The notes under the pieces were generated by a model. The model was not told the origin of the DNA and made no database searches. It was given only the letters and a program-made list of their open reading frames with translations. A stretch of DNA of 64,000 nucleotides from NCBI GenBank assembly GCA_003281385.1, contig QCCE01000002.1, positions 1 to 64,000 on the forward strand, written 5' to 3'. Shown here one piece after another: positions 20,237-31,730 of the stretch; within the stretch, counting starts at the first letter, position 1; every line of letters starts with the position of its first letter. The translations under genes were made by a program, and so were the position numbers. This DNA comes from Prochlorococcus sp. AG-347-K17. Its GTDB lineage: Bacteria > Cyanobacteriota > Cyanobacteriia > PCC-6307 > Cyanobiaceae.

Positions 20237-20821
20237 TTAATCTAAATTATTAAGGGCAGGGAACCGAATAGGTCCAATTTTATTAAACGGCCAATACCTA
20301 AAAATAGCTTTACCAATAACCTTTTCATAAGGTAAAAACCCCCAAATATGCGAGTCCATACTGTTATTTCTATTATCTCCCATCACCCATAATGACTCTT
20401 CTGGGACAATAAAAGGCCCTATAGAATAATTAATGTTTTTGTCAAAAACGTAATTTTTTTGAGCGATATCATTTAAGTAAAGGTTACCGTCTCTCACTTC
20501 TACCTTGTCTCCAGGTATCCCAATTACTCGTTTTATTAGTGCAGTATCTGCTTCATAACCAGCATTAATTAATTGTTCCGGAACGTTAAAAACAACTATT
20601 TTATTTTTTAATGTTGAAAGATTTGATTTGGATGTGATTTTGGGGGTTACTTTCTCAACAAGGATTTTATCTTGTATTTGAAGAGTTGGAAGCATTGAAC
20701 CGGATGGGATCCATCTTGGCTCGATAACCTGCCATCGTATAATTAAAGCTATAGATATACAGATTAAAAGATTTTTTAAATCCTTTAATATTGAATTTCT
20801 TTTTTCTTGAGTTGTAGACAT
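20237..20821 (-). CDS. lepB: Signal peptidase I
   Basis: LepB cleaves signal peptides from exported or thylakoid-lumen proteins at the outer face of the membrane. The 194-residue protein has one N-terminal membrane anchor (about 16-32). It has the Ser/Lys dyad: Ser42 in IPSGSMLPTL and Lys97 in ALIKRVIGIPGD. The GDNRNNSMDSHIWGF box (149-162) is also clear. This is the short single-anchor form common in cyanobacteria. It is divergently arranged with menD across 50 bases. Confidence 0.96.
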   Translation of the reverse strand: MSTTQEKRNSILKDLKNLLICISIALIIRWQVIEPRWIPSGSMLPTLQIQDKILVEKVTPKITSKSNLSTLKNKIVVFNVPEQLINAGYEADTALIKRVIGIPGDKVEVRDGNLYLNDIAQKNYVFDKNINYSIGPFIVPEESLWVMGDNRNNSMDSHIWGFLPYEKVIGKAIFRYWPFNKIGPIRFPALNNLD

Positions 20822-20871
20822 GTTTTATTTAATTCAGTTATAAGGAAAATCCCAAAGCATTTATATAAATT

Positions 20872-22635
20872 ATGACATCATCTATTGAATGCAAAAATTT
20901 TCTTAGAAGTTTACAACTTTTGAATCTTCTTATAAAAATTGGAGTTCAAAATTTAATATTGTGTCCTGGTAGTAGATCTGCACCTTTAGCAATAGCCGCT
21001 GGAGAATTAAATAAATTAGGACTGGTAAATATTTTTAATTCAATAGATGAGAGATCTGCAGGATTCCACTCTCTTGGGATTTCTGCTGCATCGGGTAATC
21101 TTTCTTTAGTTATTACTACTTCTGGGACTGCCGTAAGTAACTTATTACCAGCAGCAGTTGAGGCAGACCGATCTTGTAAAGGTATTATATTTCTTACTGC
21201 TGATAGACCCTTAAGATTAAAAGATTGTGGCGCTAATCAAACAGTAAATCAAGAAGATTTTTTGAGTTCAGTCTGCAGAAGAGTTTTAAGTACAAATCTA
21301 AATGGACTTCATGAAACAAAAGAAAATGAAATCTTGAATTTAGTACAAATTACTGAGAAACAAATATCAACCTTCCCTGGCCCTATTCATTTAAATATCC
21401 CTATTGAAAAGCCTCTAGGGATTTCATTTTTGAATAAAAAAAATGTTTTAGAAGTTTTTGAGAGAATTTATTTAGAGAAAAAATATATATTTCAGAAAGT
21501 TGAAGTAAAGTCTGATAAAAACAAATTCTTAGAAATTTCAAAAAGTTTAAATTTAAATGAATCCGGTATTATTTTGGTAGGTCCCTATCAAGGTTGCATA
21601 AATGATTTAACTTCTTTCAATAAATCTTTAGAAAGATTACAAGAAATTACTGGTTGGCCAGTATTTGCTGATCCTGTTTCAGGAGTTTATTCTGATTTGA
21701 GAGGATTAGTTGTGAATTGGGAATTAGTCTTAAGAAAAAATAAAAATTCGATAAATTGTCATCAACTTTTGAGGCTTGGCCCTATGTCAACTTCAAATGA
21801 TTTGGAAAAGTTTTTAATAAACTTCGAAGGGATACAAATTCTTATTAAAGAAAAAAACTACAGAAAATTGGACCCTATAAAAAAATCATTTGAATATGAT
21901 TTTGGGCTATCAAATTTTACTACTCTATTGTTAGAGGAATTATCTATTAACGAAAAAAACAAAAAGTCTCTTACTCTGATGGCTCAAGATCTAATAGAGC
22001 AAGGCGAGCAGATTAAAGAAATTTTGAAAGAGAAAATTACTCAAAATGATCAAATTTCTGAGTATATGCTTGCAAATCTTGTTCCAAAACTTTGGCCAGC
22101 TGAAAATCCTATAATGCTCTCCGCAAGTAGCCCGATTAGAGATTGGCTTACATTTTCTGAGAATGGTACTTTAACAAGAAATTGTTTCAGCTTTAGGGGT
22201 GCTTCTGGTATAGACGGTACTTTATCTCTTGCATTAGGTATTTCTAGAATTAAAAATCCTCTACTTCTTGTGACTGGAGATTTGGCTTTTATTCATGATA
22301 TGAACGGTTGGCTTATTGAAAATTCAATCGACATGAATTTAACAATTCTTTTGATAAATAATAATGGTGGAAATATATTTAATCGTATTTATAAAGAAAA
22401 TTTAAAAGAAGATGAATTAAAAAAACTTTTTCTTATGCCAAAAGAAATAAACTGGCCAAAACTCGCAGAGGGTTATCAAGTAAACTTTAAAAGTGTGGCA
22501 AATTTTAAAAAATTACGAGAGGCATTCGATTGGAGCATTTCTATCCAGAAATCTGTAATAATTAAAGTTGATATTGATCCTGAAAATGAAATTTGTGAAA
22601 AAAATGCCCTGCTAGAAAAAATAATTGGCAGTTAA
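20872..22635 (+). CDS. menD: SEPHCHC synthase (MenD)
   Basis: MenD joins isochorismate and 2-oxoglutarate with thiamine diphosphate. This is an early step to phylloquinone, the secondary acceptor in photosystem I. The 587-residue protein has the N-terminal [14 protein letters not shown] segment (near residues 27-40), [18 protein letters not shown] in the pyrimidine domain, and a C-terminal diphosphate-binding [11 protein letters not shown] region followed by NNNGGNIF. The next gene in the pathway present here, menB, starts 35 bases downstream. Confidence 0.97.
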   Translation: MTSSIECKNFLRSLQLLNLLIKIGVQNLILCPGSRSAPLAIAAGELNKLGLVNIFNSIDERSAGFHSLGISAASGNLSLVITTSGTAVSNLLPAAVEADRSCKGIIFLTADRPLRLKDCGANQTVNQEDFLSSVCRRVLSTNLNGLHETKENEILNLVQITEKQISTFPGPIHLNIPIEKPLGISFLNKKNVLEVFERIYLEKKYIFQKVEVKSDKNKFLEISKSLNLNESGIILVGPYQGCINDLTSFNKSLERLQEITGWPVFADPVSGVYSDLRGLVVNWELVLRKNKNSINCHQLLRLGPMSTSNDLEKFLINFEGIQILIKEKNYRKLDPIKKSFEYDFGLSNFTTLLLEELSINEKNKKSLTLMAQDLIEQGEQIKEILKEKITQNDQISEYMLANLVPKLWPAENPIMLSASSPIRDWLTFSENGTLTRNCFSFRGASGIDGTLSLALGISRIKNPLLLVTGDLAFIHDMNGWLIENSIDMNLTILLINNNGGNIFNRIYKENLKEDELKKLFLMPKEINWPKLAEGYQVNFKSVANFKKLREAFDWSISIQKSVIIKVDIDPENEICEKNALLEKIIGS

Positions 22636-22670
22636 ATTTTTCATTTTCTATCTTTGAATAATTAGGTTTC

Positions 22671-23528
22671 ATGAAAGTATTACCTGGTAAAACAACTTTA
22701 AATTGGTCAGAATGCAAGTCTTATAAGGATATATTGTTTCACAAGTCAGATGAGGGAATTGCGAGAATTGCAATTAATCGGCCCGAAAAAAGAAATGCAT
22801 TTAGGCCACAAACTGTAGATGAACTTATTGACGCATTTGATATCGTAAGAAATGATGAAACTATTGGCGTAGTTCTCTTTACAGGAGCGGGACCTGACAA
22901 GAAAGGTATTTATTCTTTTTGTTCTGGAGGTGATCAGAGTGTAAGGGGTAAAAATGGGTATAAAAATGATGAAGGGAGGCAGAGATTAAATGTACTTGAA
23001 CTTCAAAGATTAATAAGAAGTTTGCCTAAAGTGGTTATTGCCTTAGTCCCTGGTTTTGCAATTGGAGGAGGCCAGGTACTTCATTTAATTTGTGATCTCA
23101 GTATCGCCTCTGAAAATGCAATATTTGGTCAGACAGGTCCAAGAGTTGGTAGTTTTGATGCGGGTTTTGGATCTAGTTATTTAGCAAGACTTGTTGGTCA
23201 AAGAAAAGCAAAAGAAATTTGGTTTTTATGTAGAAAATATAATTCCAAGGAAGCTCTTAAGATGGGCTTGATAAATGCAATTACAAAGATTGAAGAATTA
23301 GAAGCCGAGGGTGTAATCTGGGCAAGAGAGATTTTACGAAATAGTCCAACTGCTATTCGTATTCTTAAAGCTTCATTCAATGCGGAGAATGATGGGATTG
23401 CAGGTATTCAAGAATTATCTGGATACACAACTCAATTATTCTATTCGACTAAAGAAGCTCAAGAAGGTAGAGATGCCTTTCTTGAAAAGCGTCCGCCAGA
23501 CTTTTCTGACTATAAGTGGACACCCTAG
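22671..23528 (+). CDS. menB: 1,4-Dihydroxy-2-naphthoyl-CoA synthase
   Basis: MenB closes the naphthoquinone ring in phylloquinone synthesis. The 285-residue crotonase-fold protein has the CoA-site segment [18 protein letters not shown] (about 34-51), the oxyanion/active-site [11 protein letters not shown], and the [19 protein letters not shown] segment characteristic of MenB rather than other crotonases. Length is normal. It lies 35 bases after menD and 35 bases before glgA, so a menD-menB transcript is likely. Confidence 0.97.
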   Translation: MKVLPGKTTLNWSECKSYKDILFHKSDEGIARIAINRPEKRNAFRPQTVDELIDAFDIVRNDETIGVVLFTGAGPDKKGIYSFCSGGDQSVRGKNGYKNDEGRQRLNVLELQRLIRSLPKVVIALVPGFAIGGGQVLHLICDLSIASENAIFGQTGPRVGSFDAGFGSSYLARLVGQRKAKEIWFLCRKYNSKEALKMGLINAITKIEELEAEGVIWAREILRNSPTAIRILKASFNAENDGIAGIQELSGYTTQLFYSTKEAQEGRDAFLEKRPPDFSDYKWTP

Positions 23529-23563
23529 TTTATTTTTCAAAAGAACTTTTTAAATAATTATCA

Positions 23564-25015
23564 ATGAGAATTCTTCTTGCCGCTGCTGAATGTGCTCCAA
23601 TGATCAAAGTTGGAGGTATGGGAGATGTAGTTGGTTCGTTGCCTCCATCTTTGATAAAACTTGGTCATGATGTCAGGGTAATAATTCCAGGATATGGAAA
23701 ATTGTGGAGTCTTTTAGAGGTATCGAATGAACCAGTCTTTAGAGCAAATACAATGGGCATTGATTTTGCCGTATATGAAGCAAAACATCCCATTCATAAT
23801 TATGTGATTTACTTAGTGGGTCATCCAACATTTGATTCTGACCTGATATACGGAGGCGAAAATGAGGACTGGCGCTTTACATTTTTTGCTAGTGCAACTG
23901 CAGAATTTGCCTGGAATTGTTGGAAACCTCAAGTTCTTCATTGCCATGATTGGCACACTGGAATGATTCCTGTGTGGATGCATCAGGACCCTGAAATTAG
24001 TACTGTCTTCACAATTCATAATTTAAAATATCAAGGCCCTTGGAGGTGGAAACTTGAAAAAATGACTTGGTGTCCTTGGTATATGCATGGAGACCATACA
24101 ATGGCTGCGGCAATGTTATATGCAGATAGGGTCAATGCTGTTTCTCCGACTTATGCGGATGAGATCAAAACCCATGAATATGGGGAAAGCCTCGAAGGAT
24201 TACTTAATTATATTTCAGGTAAATTAAGGGGGATTCTTAATGGCATAGATCTTGATGAATGGAATCCGGCTAAAGATCCAGTTTTACCTGCAAAATTTAG
24301 TACTAAGAATTTAGAAAATAGGCTAGAAAATAAAAAAATTCTGCAGAGAGAAATGGGTCTCGAAGTTAATCCTAAAAAATATCTTTTAGGTATGGTCAGT
24401 AGGTTAGTTGATCAGAAGGGGGTTGACTTACTTTTACAAGTTTCAAGAAGACTATTAGCCTATACAGATTCTCAAATTGCAGTTTTAGGGACTGGAGATA
24501 GATATTTAGAATCTGGATTATGGCAACTGGCATTAGATTACCCAGGAAGATTTTCAGTATTTCTTACCTATGATGATTCTTTATCAAGGCTTATCTATGG
24601 TGGCTCAGATGCATTCTTAATGCCAAGTAGATTTGAACCTTGTGGTATTAGTCAACTCCTCGCTATGAGATATGGTTCTATTCCTATAGTAAGGCGAGTT
24701 GGAGGTTTGGTTGATACAGTTTTACCTCATGATCCAGAAAATAATAATGGTACTGGATTTTGCTTTGATCGCTTTGAACCTATAGATTTCTATACTTCTT
24801 TAGTAAGATCATGGGAAGCCTTTAGGCATAAAGATAGTTGGGAATTACTTCAAAAAAGAGCCATGAGCCAAGAGTTTAGTTGGCAAAGATCAGCTCTTGA
24901 ATACGAAGTTATGTATAAGGATGTTTGCGGAATAAAAGAACCATCGCCAGATGTTGCTGAAGTAGAAAAATTTTCTTACGGACAATCAGCTGATCCATCT
25001 TTAAAAAAACTATGA
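23564..25015 (+). CDS. glgA: Glycogen synthase
   Basis: GlgA adds glucose from ADP-glucose to glycogen, the main carbon store. The 483-residue GT5 enzyme has the [16 protein letters not shown]-glucose loop at residues 16-28 and the C-terminal [14 protein letters not shown] motif. The [14 protein letters not shown] segment is also typical. It sits between menB and murF on the same strand with short gaps (35 and 12 bases). Glucokinase (10208-11245) could act on sugar released from this polymer. Confidence 0.97.
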   Translation: MRILLAAAECAPMIKVGGMGDVVGSLPPSLIKLGHDVRVIIPGYGKLWSLLEVSNEPVFRANTMGIDFAVYEAKHPIHNYVIYLVGHPTFDSDLIYGGENEDWRFTFFASATAEFAWNCWKPQVLHCHDWHTGMIPVWMHQDPEISTVFTIHNLKYQGPWRWKLEKMTWCPWYMHGDHTMAAAMLYADRVNAVSPTYADEIKTHEYGESLEGLLNYISGKLRGILNGIDLDEWNPAKDPVLPAKFSTKNLENRLENKKILQREMGLEVNPKKYLLGMVSRLVDQKGVDLLLQVSRRLLAYTDSQIAVLGTGDRYLESGLWQLALDYPGRFSVFLTYDDSLSRLIYGGSDAFLMPSRFEPCGISQLLAMRYGSIPIVRRVGGLVDTVLPHDPENNNGTGFCFDRFEPIDFYTSLVRSWEAFRHKDSWELLQKRAMSQEFSWQRSALEYEVMYKDVCGIKEPSPDVAEVEKFSYGQSADPSLKKL

Positions 25016-25027
25016 CTTAATTTTTTA

Positions 25028-26401
25028 ATGGAATTCTCTTTATCAGAATTAAACGAAGTTTTGGGGGATATTAGAAATCTGAGCGAAGGGGAAAGAGATT
25101 TTTTTAATTTTAAGAATATAAGTATTGATAGTAGAACTTCATTAAAAAATGATCTTTTTATTGCTATCAAGGGTAAAAATTTTGACGGACATAGTTTTCT
25201 TCCCGAGGTTTTAAATAAAGGAGTTAAATCTGTTGTAATTAAAAAAGGGATGCAGAGATTACTTCCTAGTAATTTTCCATATTGGGTTGTAAATGATACG
25301 ACAGAGGCATTTCAAAAATTAGCATTGTTAAAAAGAAAAAAATTAAATATTCCTATTGTTGCAATAACTGGCTCAGTGGGTAAAACAACAACAAAAGAAA
25401 TGATTGGTGGAGTTTTAAATAAACTTGGAAGAATTAAATTATCTCATGCAAATTTCAATAATGAGATTGGAGTTGGTCTTACTATTCTTGCTACAGATAT
25501 AAAAGATAAAGTTTTAGTTCTTGAGATGGGGATGAGAGGTCTTGGACAGATCGAGAATTTATCTAAATATAGTGAACCCGATATTGCAGTTATTACTAAC
25601 ATTGGCACAGCTCATATTGGATTATTAGGCTCAAAAAAAAATATTACTCATGCAAAGTGTGAAATTAGTAGGTTCTTAAATCCAGAAGGAGTTGTAATAA
25701 TTCCAGCAAATGATCCATCCTTAGAAAAAACTTTAAAAGAATTTTGGAAAGGTAGAGTTATAAAAGTAAAACTTTTAAATATAAAAAAGCAAAATGAGAG
25801 TTTTAAGAAAGATGATAATTTGCGAGGATTTTATAATCCTTTGAATAAAACAATTTTAATTGAGAAAAATACCTTTGAAATTTCATTTGAGGGATTTCAC
25901 AATGCTTCGAATTTCTTATTTGCTTATGCAGTTGCAAGAGAGCTAGGCGTTCATTTTGCAAGTTTTAATAAATTTGATTTTGTAAGTTTAGGTGGAAGGA
26001 ATAAAATTCTTAAATCAGTAAAAACAACAATATATGATGAATCATATAATGCTTCGCCAGAGTCAGTAAAAGCATGTATTAAAAACTTGCTTGAAAAACC
26101 GAGAAATAAATTTTTTATATTTGGAAGTATGCAAGAATTGGGAAAAGAATCTGAAAAATATCACAAAGAAATATTTAACTTAATAAATAATTCAGATATT
26201 GAAAAGTGTTTATTTATCTGTAAAAAAGAAAATGAAAAAATTTATACTAATTATCTAAAAAATAAGAAAAAATTCTTAATTTTCAATAATATTAAAGATG
26301 TACCTGAAGAAATAAACAAATCTACAAAAAAAGGTGATTCTATTCTTATAAAAGGAAGTAGATGTTGGCAACTTGAAAAAATTATTGAATTAATTAACTA
26401 G
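25028..26401 (+). CDS. murF: UDP-MurNAc-tripeptide D-Ala-D-Ala ligase
   Basis: MurF adds D-Ala-D-Ala to the UDP-MurNAc tripeptide, the last cytoplasmic step of the peptidoglycan precursor. The 457-residue protein has the Mur-ligase ATP loop GSVGKTTT (115-122), the NEIGVGLT segment typical of MurF, the LEMGMRG motif and [12 protein letters not shown] near the C-terminal domain boundary. Its 3' end overlaps the convergent glmU by 12 bases, so two cell-wall genes from opposite strands share their termini. Confidence 0.96.
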   Translation: MEFSLSELNEVLGDIRNLSEGERDFFNFKNISIDSRTSLKNDLFIAIKGKNFDGHSFLPEVLNKGVKSVVIKKGMQRLLPSNFPYWVVNDTTEAFQKLALLKRKKLNIPIVAITGSVGKTTTKEMIGGVLNKLGRIKLSHANFNNEIGVGLTILATDIKDKVLVLEMGMRGLGQIENLSKYSEPDIAVITNIGTAHIGLLGSKKNITHAKCEISRFLNPEGVVIIPANDPSLEKTLKEFWKGRVIKVKLLNIKKQNESFKKDDNLRGFYNPLNKTILIEKNTFEISFEGFHNASNFLFAYAVARELGVHFASFNKFDFVSLGGRNKILKSVKTTIYDESYNASPESVKACIKNLLEKPRNKFFIFGSMQELGKESEKYHKEIFNLINNSDIEKCLFICKKENEKIYTNYLKNKKKFLIFNNIKDVPEEINKSTKKGDSILIKGSRCWQLEKIIELIN

Positions 26402-27751
26402 ATCAGGATTGATTTTTTTCCAATTCTCTATATTTACTTGCTTAGTTCTTGAGATCGCTAATGAATTATCTTTAGAGTCTTTTGTGATCACTGAACCAGC
26501 ACCTGTTGTTACTGATTCCCCAAGATTTATTGGCGCTACAAAAACTGTGTTTGCTCCAATACTGGAATTTTTACCAATTTTTGTTTGATGTTTTTTCTTT
26601 CCATCAAAATTTGCAGTAATAGTGCCAGCACCAATGTTTGTAGATCTTCCAATAATAGAATCACCAATATAACTTAGATGGTTTACTTTAGATTCTTCCT
26701 CTAGATGACTATTTTTGATCTCAACAAAATTACCTATTTTGCTATAGGAAGATATTCTGGAATTAGGTCTTATATGACTATAAGGGCCAATTTTTATATG
26801 GTCCATTATCTGAGAATCATAAACAGTAGAGTTTGAAATTTCACATTTTAATCCCACGTTAGAATTCTCAATAAAAGTATTTGGACCGATAATGCAATGA
26901 CTATTAATTTTGGTATTTCCTCTTATATGTGTATTAGCCTCAATGATTACATCCTTACCAATTTCAGCTTCTTCACTAATTGAACAACTTGCTTTATTTA
27001 TAAAAGTTACACCATTAAGCATATGCTTTTCTTTAATTAAATTCTGAATACTTTCCTCGCACTCTGATAGTTGAATTCTGTTATTAATTCCTTGAAGCTC
27101 TCCATTATCCTCTACCTCGAGACTTAAGGAATTTTTTAACAAAGATATCGTATCTGTTAAGTAAATTTCTTTTTGATTATTATTACTTTGCAAGTTATTA
27201 ATTATTTCTGACAAGTTACCCCAGTTAAAACAATAGACACCTGCATTTATTAAAGGATTTTCTCTTTCTAGATCATTGCAATCTTTTTCTTCAACGATTC
27301 TCTCTATAAAATCCCCCTTCAAAAAAACTCTGCCATATCCATGTGGATTTTTTTTCTTTGTACTAATTAAAGAAACATCAGCATTTTTTGAATCGTGTAA
27401 ATATAAAAGTTTTTTTAGCGTACATGGCCTAATGAGTGGTACATCGCCGTTAAGTATTAAAAGTTTTCCTTCATGTTTTTTTACTTTTCTACAGAGTACT
27501 TGAATAGCATGACCGGTTCCGGATTGAGGTTCTTGAATAACAACATGGATTTTTTTATCGTTTGGGATTGACTTTTGTACTTCTTTTGATTTGTGTCCTG
27601 TGATTACAAAAATTTGATCAGGTTTTAATTCAACACATGAATTAATTACTCTTTGTAAAAGACTTTTGCCAGAAATTTTATGTAAAACTTTTGGCAATGA
27701 GCTTTCCATTCTAGTGCCTTTGCCTGCCGCTAATATTGCAACACTTAACAT
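26390..27751 (-). CDS. glmU: Bifunctional GlcNAc-1-P uridyltransferase / GlcN-1-P acetyltransferase
   Basis: GlmU makes UDP-GlcNAc, the precursor of peptidoglycan and LPS. The 453-residue protein has the nucleotidyltransferase loop LAAGKGTRM (7-15), the GTGHAIQ segment and a NGDVPLIRP metal-site strand. The C-terminal half is a left-handed beta-helix of hexapeptide repeats, seen as recurring I-G-x-x pattern from about residue 255, and includes [11 protein letters not shown]. Both domains look complete. It converges on murF and lies 25 bases downstream of the MnmC-like gene. Confidence 0.97.
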   Translation of the reverse strand: MLSVAILAAGKGTRMESSLPKVLHKISGKSLLQRVINSCVELKPDQIFVITGHKSKEVQKSIPNDKKIHVVIQEPQSGTGHAIQVLCRKVKKHEGKLLILNGDVPLIRPCTLKKLLYLHDSKNADVSLISTKKKNPHGYGRVFLKGDFIERIVEEKDCNDLERENPLINAGVYCFNWGNLSEIINNLQSNNNQKEIYLTDTISLLKNSLSLEVEDNGELQGINNRIQLSECEESIQNLIKEKHMLNGVTFINKASCSISEEAEIGKDVIIEANTHIRGNTKINSHCIIGPNTFIENSNVGLKCEISNSTVYDSQIMDHIKIGPYSHIRPNSRISSYSKIGNFVEIKNSHLEEESKVNHLSYIGDSIIGRSTNIGAGTITANFDGKKKHQTKIGKNSSIGANTVFVAPINLGESVTTGAGSVITKDSKDNSLAISRTKQVNIENWKKINPDLVN

Positions 27752-27776
27752 GTTTATTTGAGATCCTTTTTTAAAT

Positions 27777-28682
27777 CTAACTCTTAATGGATGACTTCGT
27801 CATTTCCCACTTCTTTCTCCATTTGTTTGTAGATAATAGATTTGAGGATAATTGCTCATCTAATCTTTTATTGATTATATCTTCTTTACTTGAATTTAAA
27901 TCTTGATCTCTATAAGGAATACTAGCTTTAGTTAAGAGATGTTCCTCCTCCATTAAAGACAAATTTTTAAAATTGAAATTAGGTTTCAATTTGCTTTTAT
28001 CAAATTTTGATATTGCGACAGTTCCCTGACTCCAAAAAGTTCTTTTATTAAAACTTGGTTTAATAGTAAAAATCTCTAATCCAAGATTTCTTAGGGTTTT
28101 TCTTACTGCTGCTGAAGAAGAATAAGTTATTAAATAACCCTGAGAATTCAGCTTTTCTGAAACTTTAGATAAAAATTCAATTGTCCATAATTGCGGGCAT
28201 TTTTGAGGTGAAAAACCATCTAAATAAATTAGATCGAATTTTATAGATGAAGGAATAAGATTGATTTTTTCTCTAGCATCACCCCATAAGACACTACATT
28301 TAAAAAATTGATCCTCAAAGTAATTTTTTCGATACAATGATGTAAAAATTGTTTTGACTTTGGGAGCCCATAATTTAAGGAAAGATTCATTTCTAAGAGA
28401 ATATTCAAGAGGCTTTTGATCAATATCCAAAGCATACAAATTTAAATAAGATTTTTGTTTAACTAATTCATCTAATAAACAAGCGGAATTGTATCCTAGA
28501 CCAAAACATATATCCAAAACATTAAGAGATTTACCCTTAAATCTTTGCAAATTAGAAGTAGCTATAAACTTTAATTTTGTTTCCTTTAATGCTCCTATTG
28601 AGCTATGGAAATTCTCTCGAAAAAATACACTTCTTAGAGAGTAACTCCCATCCTTTGTTAAAACTTCAATTAATTCAGACAA
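27777..28682 (-). CDS. MnmC-like methyltransferase (DUF752)
   Basis: The 301-residue protein has an SAM-dependent methyltransferase fold. Motif I is [13 protein letters not shown] (55-67), an acidic strand ALDIDQ follows, and the DUF752 motif [13 protein letters not shown] (154-166) is present. In MnmC this domain methylates the aminomethyl group of the modified wobble uridine in tRNA. Here it stands alone, without the FAD-dependent oxidase half of E. coli MnmC. That is known in many bacteria and implies that the substrate is nm5U made another way. The exact substrate is inference. It lies 16 bases after aroA. Confidence 0.82.
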   Translation of the reverse strand: MSELIEVLTKDGSYSLRSVFFRENFHSSIGALKETKLKFIATSNLQRFKGKSLNVLDICFGLGYNSACLLDELVKQKSYLNLYALDIDQKPLEYSLRNESFLKLWAPKVKTIFTSLYRKNYFEDQFFKCSVLWGDAREKINLIPSSIKFDLIYLDGFSPQKCPQLWTIEFLSKVSEKLNSQGYLITYSSSAAVRKTLRNLGLEIFTIKPSFNKRTFWSQGTVAISKFDKSKLKPNFNFKNLSLMEEEHLLTKASIPYRDQDLNSSKEDIINKRLDEQLSSNLLSTNKWRKKWEMTKSSIKS

Positions 28683-28698
28683 AAACTTTTTAAGTTAA

Positions 28699-30015
28699 TT
28701 AGTTAGTTAGTTTGGCAAGGTCTTCCCAAAAAGTGGGATAAGAGACGCTAGCAGCATCAGACCTAATGATTTTTGAGGTACCTTCCGCAAGAAGTGAAGC
28801 AATAGCAAGACTCATTGCAACTCGATGATCCGTCTCACTGTCTACCTCCGCAGAATGAAATTTTGATTGACCATTAATAATAAGCCCATCGTCTTTTTCT
28901 ATAATTTCAGCACCGAATTTGCGTAACTGTCTTGCCATGACTTTTAATCGATCTGTTTCTTTAACTCTTAATTCTTGGGCATCCTTAATTTCAGAAACTC
29001 CATTACAAAAACAGGCTGCTACTGTAAGAATAGGAATTTCATCAATAAGTTTTGGGAGAATATCTCCTTCAATAGTGAATGGTCTTAAATTATTTGCAGT
29101 ATTTACTTTAATAGTTCCAATAGGTTCTCCTGCAATAGTTGATTTATCTAAAATCTCATAGTTGCCCCCCATTGAATCCATTACTTTTAAGATCCCTGTC
29201 CTAGTGGGGTTTAATCCGACATTGTGAATTAAAACCTCAGAATCTGGAACAATAGATGCAGCAATCATCCAAAAGGAAGCAGAGCTTATGTCTCCAGGGA
29301 TTAGTATTCTCTGACCAATTAAGTTACCCCCTGACTTTATAACTACATTCCTCCCTAACTCTCCTCTGATACTTATGTCTGCCCCAAATGCTTTTAACAT
29401 TCTTTCTGTATGATCTCTTGAAGATGCTGGCTCAATAACAGAAGTGGTACCAGAAGCTTTAAGGCCTGCCAACAATATTGCGGATTTTACTTGAGCGCTT
29501 GCTACTGGGGTTCCAATAACACATCCTTTAAGTTTATTCCCATCAATTGATATTGGAGCTTTGTTCCCTTTCTCCCGCCCAGAAATTTTGCCACCCATCA
29601 AAGACAAAGGTTTGCCCACTCTACCCATTGGTCTCTCATTAAGAGATATGTCTCCTGTTAAAATAAAATTCTTACCTTCCTGACCCGCAAGTAACCCCAT
29701 TAATAATCTCATGGTGGTTCCCGAATTTCCACAATTTAGAATTTCTTTAGGCTCTTTAAATCCATCAAGACCTAATCCTGAAATCGTAAAAGGCTCATCT
29801 TTTTTTATTTTTGGTATATTTACACCTAATTTTCTTAAACAATCAGCAGTTGAAAGTGGATCTTCAGAGTATAAAAATCCCTCAATAGTAGTTTCTCCCT
29901 TAGCAATACTTCCAATTATTAAAGCTCTATGAGAGATAGATTTATCTCCAGGTACTTTTATTTTTCCTTTTAACTTAACTCCACCTTTTATTGTGCGGAT
30001 ATTATTCATTTTCAA
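28699..30015 (-). CDS. aroA: 3-Phosphoshikimate 1-carboxyvinyltransferase (EPSP synthase)
   Basis: AroA joins phosphoenolpyruvate and shikimate-3-phosphate in chorismate synthesis; chorismate feeds aromatic amino acids and, through isochorismate, the MenD pathway. The 438-residue protein shows KSISHR (25-30), [14 protein letters not shown] and the [13 protein letters not shown] segment. These look closer to class II EPSP synthases than to the E. coli type; this is my reading and not an alignment. It begins 119 bases from the divergent comB-like gene. Confidence 0.96.
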   Translation of the reverse strand: MKMNNIRTIKGGVKLKGKIKVPGDKSISHRALIIGSIAKGETTIEGFLYSEDPLSTADCLRKLGVNIPKIKKDEPFTISGLGLDGFKEPKEILNCGNSGTTMRLLMGLLAGQEGKNFILTGDISLNERPMGRVGKPLSLMGGKISGREKGNKAPISIDGNKLKGCVIGTPVASAQVKSAILLAGLKASGTTSVIEPASSRDHTERMLKAFGADISIRGELGRNVVIKSGGNLIGQRILIPGDISSASFWMIAASIVPDSEVLIHNVGLNPTRTGILKVMDSMGGNYEILDKSTIAGEPIGTIKVNTANNLRPFTIEGDILPKLIDEIPILTVAACFCNGVSEIKDAQELRVKETDRLKVMARQLRKFGAEIIEKDDGLIINGQSKFHSAEVDSETDHRVAMSLAIASLLAEGTSKIIRSDAASVSYPTFWEDLAKLTN

Positions 30016-30112
30016 ATTAATACTTAATGAAATTTCTATAAAAACAAATCAGTTCTATATTATCAATAAGTTTGCTTTAAAAAAAAAATAATCAAATTAA
30101 GTAACTGTTTTC

Positions 30113-30118
30113 TATAAT
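30113..30118 (+). promoter_or_regulatory. Candidate -10 element for comB-like gene
   Basis: A perfect TATAAT lies 17 bases before the TTG start of the comB-like gene. A transcript starting six to eight bases downstream would have a leader of about ten bases, so translation may be nearly leaderless. I see no strong -35 element. Confidence 0.45.
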
Positions 30119-30134
30119 AAAATTAAAAAGAGAC

Positions 30135-30869
30135 TTGAGCATTAATCTTACCTATTATCACGTTGCAAAAGATGTTCCAGATTTTAGTCCCGATATTGCA
30201 GTAGTCATTGATGTTTTAAGAGCTACAACCACAATTTCTTGGGCTCTAAATAATGGAGCTGAATCAATAGAAGTCTTTGCAGACTTAGAATTATTAAAAG
30301 AATCTGCAATCAAGTGGCAAGCAGATAAAAGATTAATGCTAGGAGAGAGAGGGGGGAAGACGATTGAAGGCTTTGATTTAGGAAATTCTCCTTTATCAGT
30401 TACAAAAAAAGTTGTTGATGGGAAAAGACTTTTTATGAGTACAACTAATGGGACTAAATCATTGCAAAAAGTTCAAAATGCAAACCATCTATTTGCTATG
30501 GGACTTCCAAATAGGAAAGCAGTTGCCGAAAAAATCATTTCGTTAAAAAGTGAAAATGTCTTAATACTTGGAAGTGGTTGGGAAGATTCATATTCACTAG
30601 AGGATTCTTTGGCTGCAGGTGCTTTGGCCTCATACTTGCAACAGAACTGTGATTTTGAAATTAATATTATGAATGATGAATTACAGGCAGCTTTGGCACT
30701 CTGGCATTTTTGGAAAAATGATATTTTGAAATGTTTAAAAACAGCAACCCATGGCAAAAGATTGACAAGTCTTGGAGATTATGACGATGATTTAAAATGT
30801 TGCTCTGAACTTGATAGCTTAGATATTGTTCCAGCTCAAGTTGAAAGAGGTGTGATTCGTGCCTCATGA
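30135..30869 (+). CDS. comB: 2-Phosphosulfolactate phosphatase family protein (ComB-like)
   Basis: The 244-residue protein matches the ComB family, Mg-dependent phosphatases that turn 2-phosphosulfolactate into sulfolactate in archaeal coenzyme M synthesis. The N-terminal VVIDVLRATTTISWALNNGA (about 23-42), the LGERGGKTIEGFDLGNSP segment and the TTNGTKSL loop are typical. Cyanobacteria do not make coenzyme M as far as is known, so the in vivo substrate is open: sulfolactate or another phosphorylated acid. The start is TTG at 30135. A nitrilase-family gene follows 30 bases later. Confidence 0.85.
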   Translation: MSINLTYYHVAKDVPDFSPDIAVVIDVLRATTTISWALNNGAESIEVFADLELLKESAIKWQADKRLMLGERGGKTIEGFDLGNSPLSVTKKVVDGKRLFMSTTNGTKSLQKVQNANHLFAMGLPNRKAVAEKIISLKSENVLILGSGWEDSYSLEDSLAAGALASYLQQNCDFEINIMNDELQAALALWHFWKNDILKCLKTATHGKRLTSLGDYDDDLKCCSELDSLDIVPAQVERGVIRAS

Positions 30870-30899
30870 TTTACGAATTGGTTCACTAGGAGTAAAGTC

Positions 30900-31730
30900 T
30901 TGACTGATTTTTTGGTAGCTGCATTGCAAATTACAAGTACTTCAAATGTTGAAGCAAATTTTGTTGAAGCTGAAGAACAGATTGAATTAGCGGCAAGAAG
31001 AGGTGCTGAGTTAATAGGATTGCCAGAGAATTTTGCTTTTTTAGGAGGAGATGATGAAAAACTTAGATTAGCTTCTGAGTTGTCAGAGAAATGTACAAAC
31101 TTTCTAAAAACCATGTCACAAAGATATCAAGTATTTCTTTTGGGAGGCGGTTATCCTGTCCCTGCTGGTGATGACAGTCATACTTTTAATAGGTCAGCCT
31201 TATTTGGGAAAGATGGACAGATTTTGGCAAAATACGACAAGATTCACTTGTTTGATGTTGATTTACCAGATGGAAATTTATACAAGGAATCATCCACTAT
31301 TTTATCTGGGGCAGAGTACCCACCTGTTGTAGATGTTCCAGGTTTATGCAAAATAGGATTATCGATTTGTTATGATGTTAGATTTCCTGAACTCTATAGA
31401 TATTTGTCTTCGAATGGTGCAGAGCTAATTATGATTCCTGCAGCTTTTACAGCGTTTACTGGAAAAGATCATTGGCAAATCCTATTGCAAGCAAGAGCAA
31501 TTGAGAATACAGCATATGTAGTTGCTCCAGCTCAAACTGGGATTCATTATGGGAGAAGGCAAAGTCATGGTCATGCAATGGTAATTGACCCTTGGGGCAC
31601 TGTTTTATCTGATGCTGGGAAAACTCAAGGAGCTGCAATTGCACCTGCTGATAAAGAAAGAGTAAAGAAAATTAGGGAGCAGATGCCAAGCCTTAAACAT
31701 AGAAAAAACAAATTGTTTTCACACAAATGA
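30900..31730 (+). CDS. Nitrilase-family carbon-nitrogen hydrolase (Nit-like)
   Basis: The 276-residue protein has the Glu-Lys-Cys catalytic triad of the nitrilase superfamily: E43 in GLPENFAF, K114 in KYDKIHLFDVDLP, and C157 in GLSICYDVRFPELYR. The pattern is of the Nit1/Nit2 branch, whose members act as omega-amidases or as deaminated-glutathione amidases that repair a metabolite by-product. I favour the repair amidase, but this is inference. The TTG start is 30 bases after the comB-like gene. The stop overlaps the amidase start (ATGA). Confidence 0.88.
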   Translation: MTDFLVAALQITSTSNVEANFVEAEEQIELAARRGAELIGLPENFAFLGGDDEKLRLASELSEKCTNFLKTMSQRYQVFLLGGGYPVPAGDDSHTFNRSALFGKDGQILAKYDKIHLFDVDLPDGNLYKESSTILSGAEYPPVVDVPGLCKIGLSICYDVRFPELYRYLSSNGAELIMIPAAFTAFTGKDHWQILLQARAIENTAYVVAPAQTGIHYGRRQSHGHAMVIDPWGTVLSDAGKTQGAAIAPADKERVKKIREQMPSLKHRKNKLFSHK

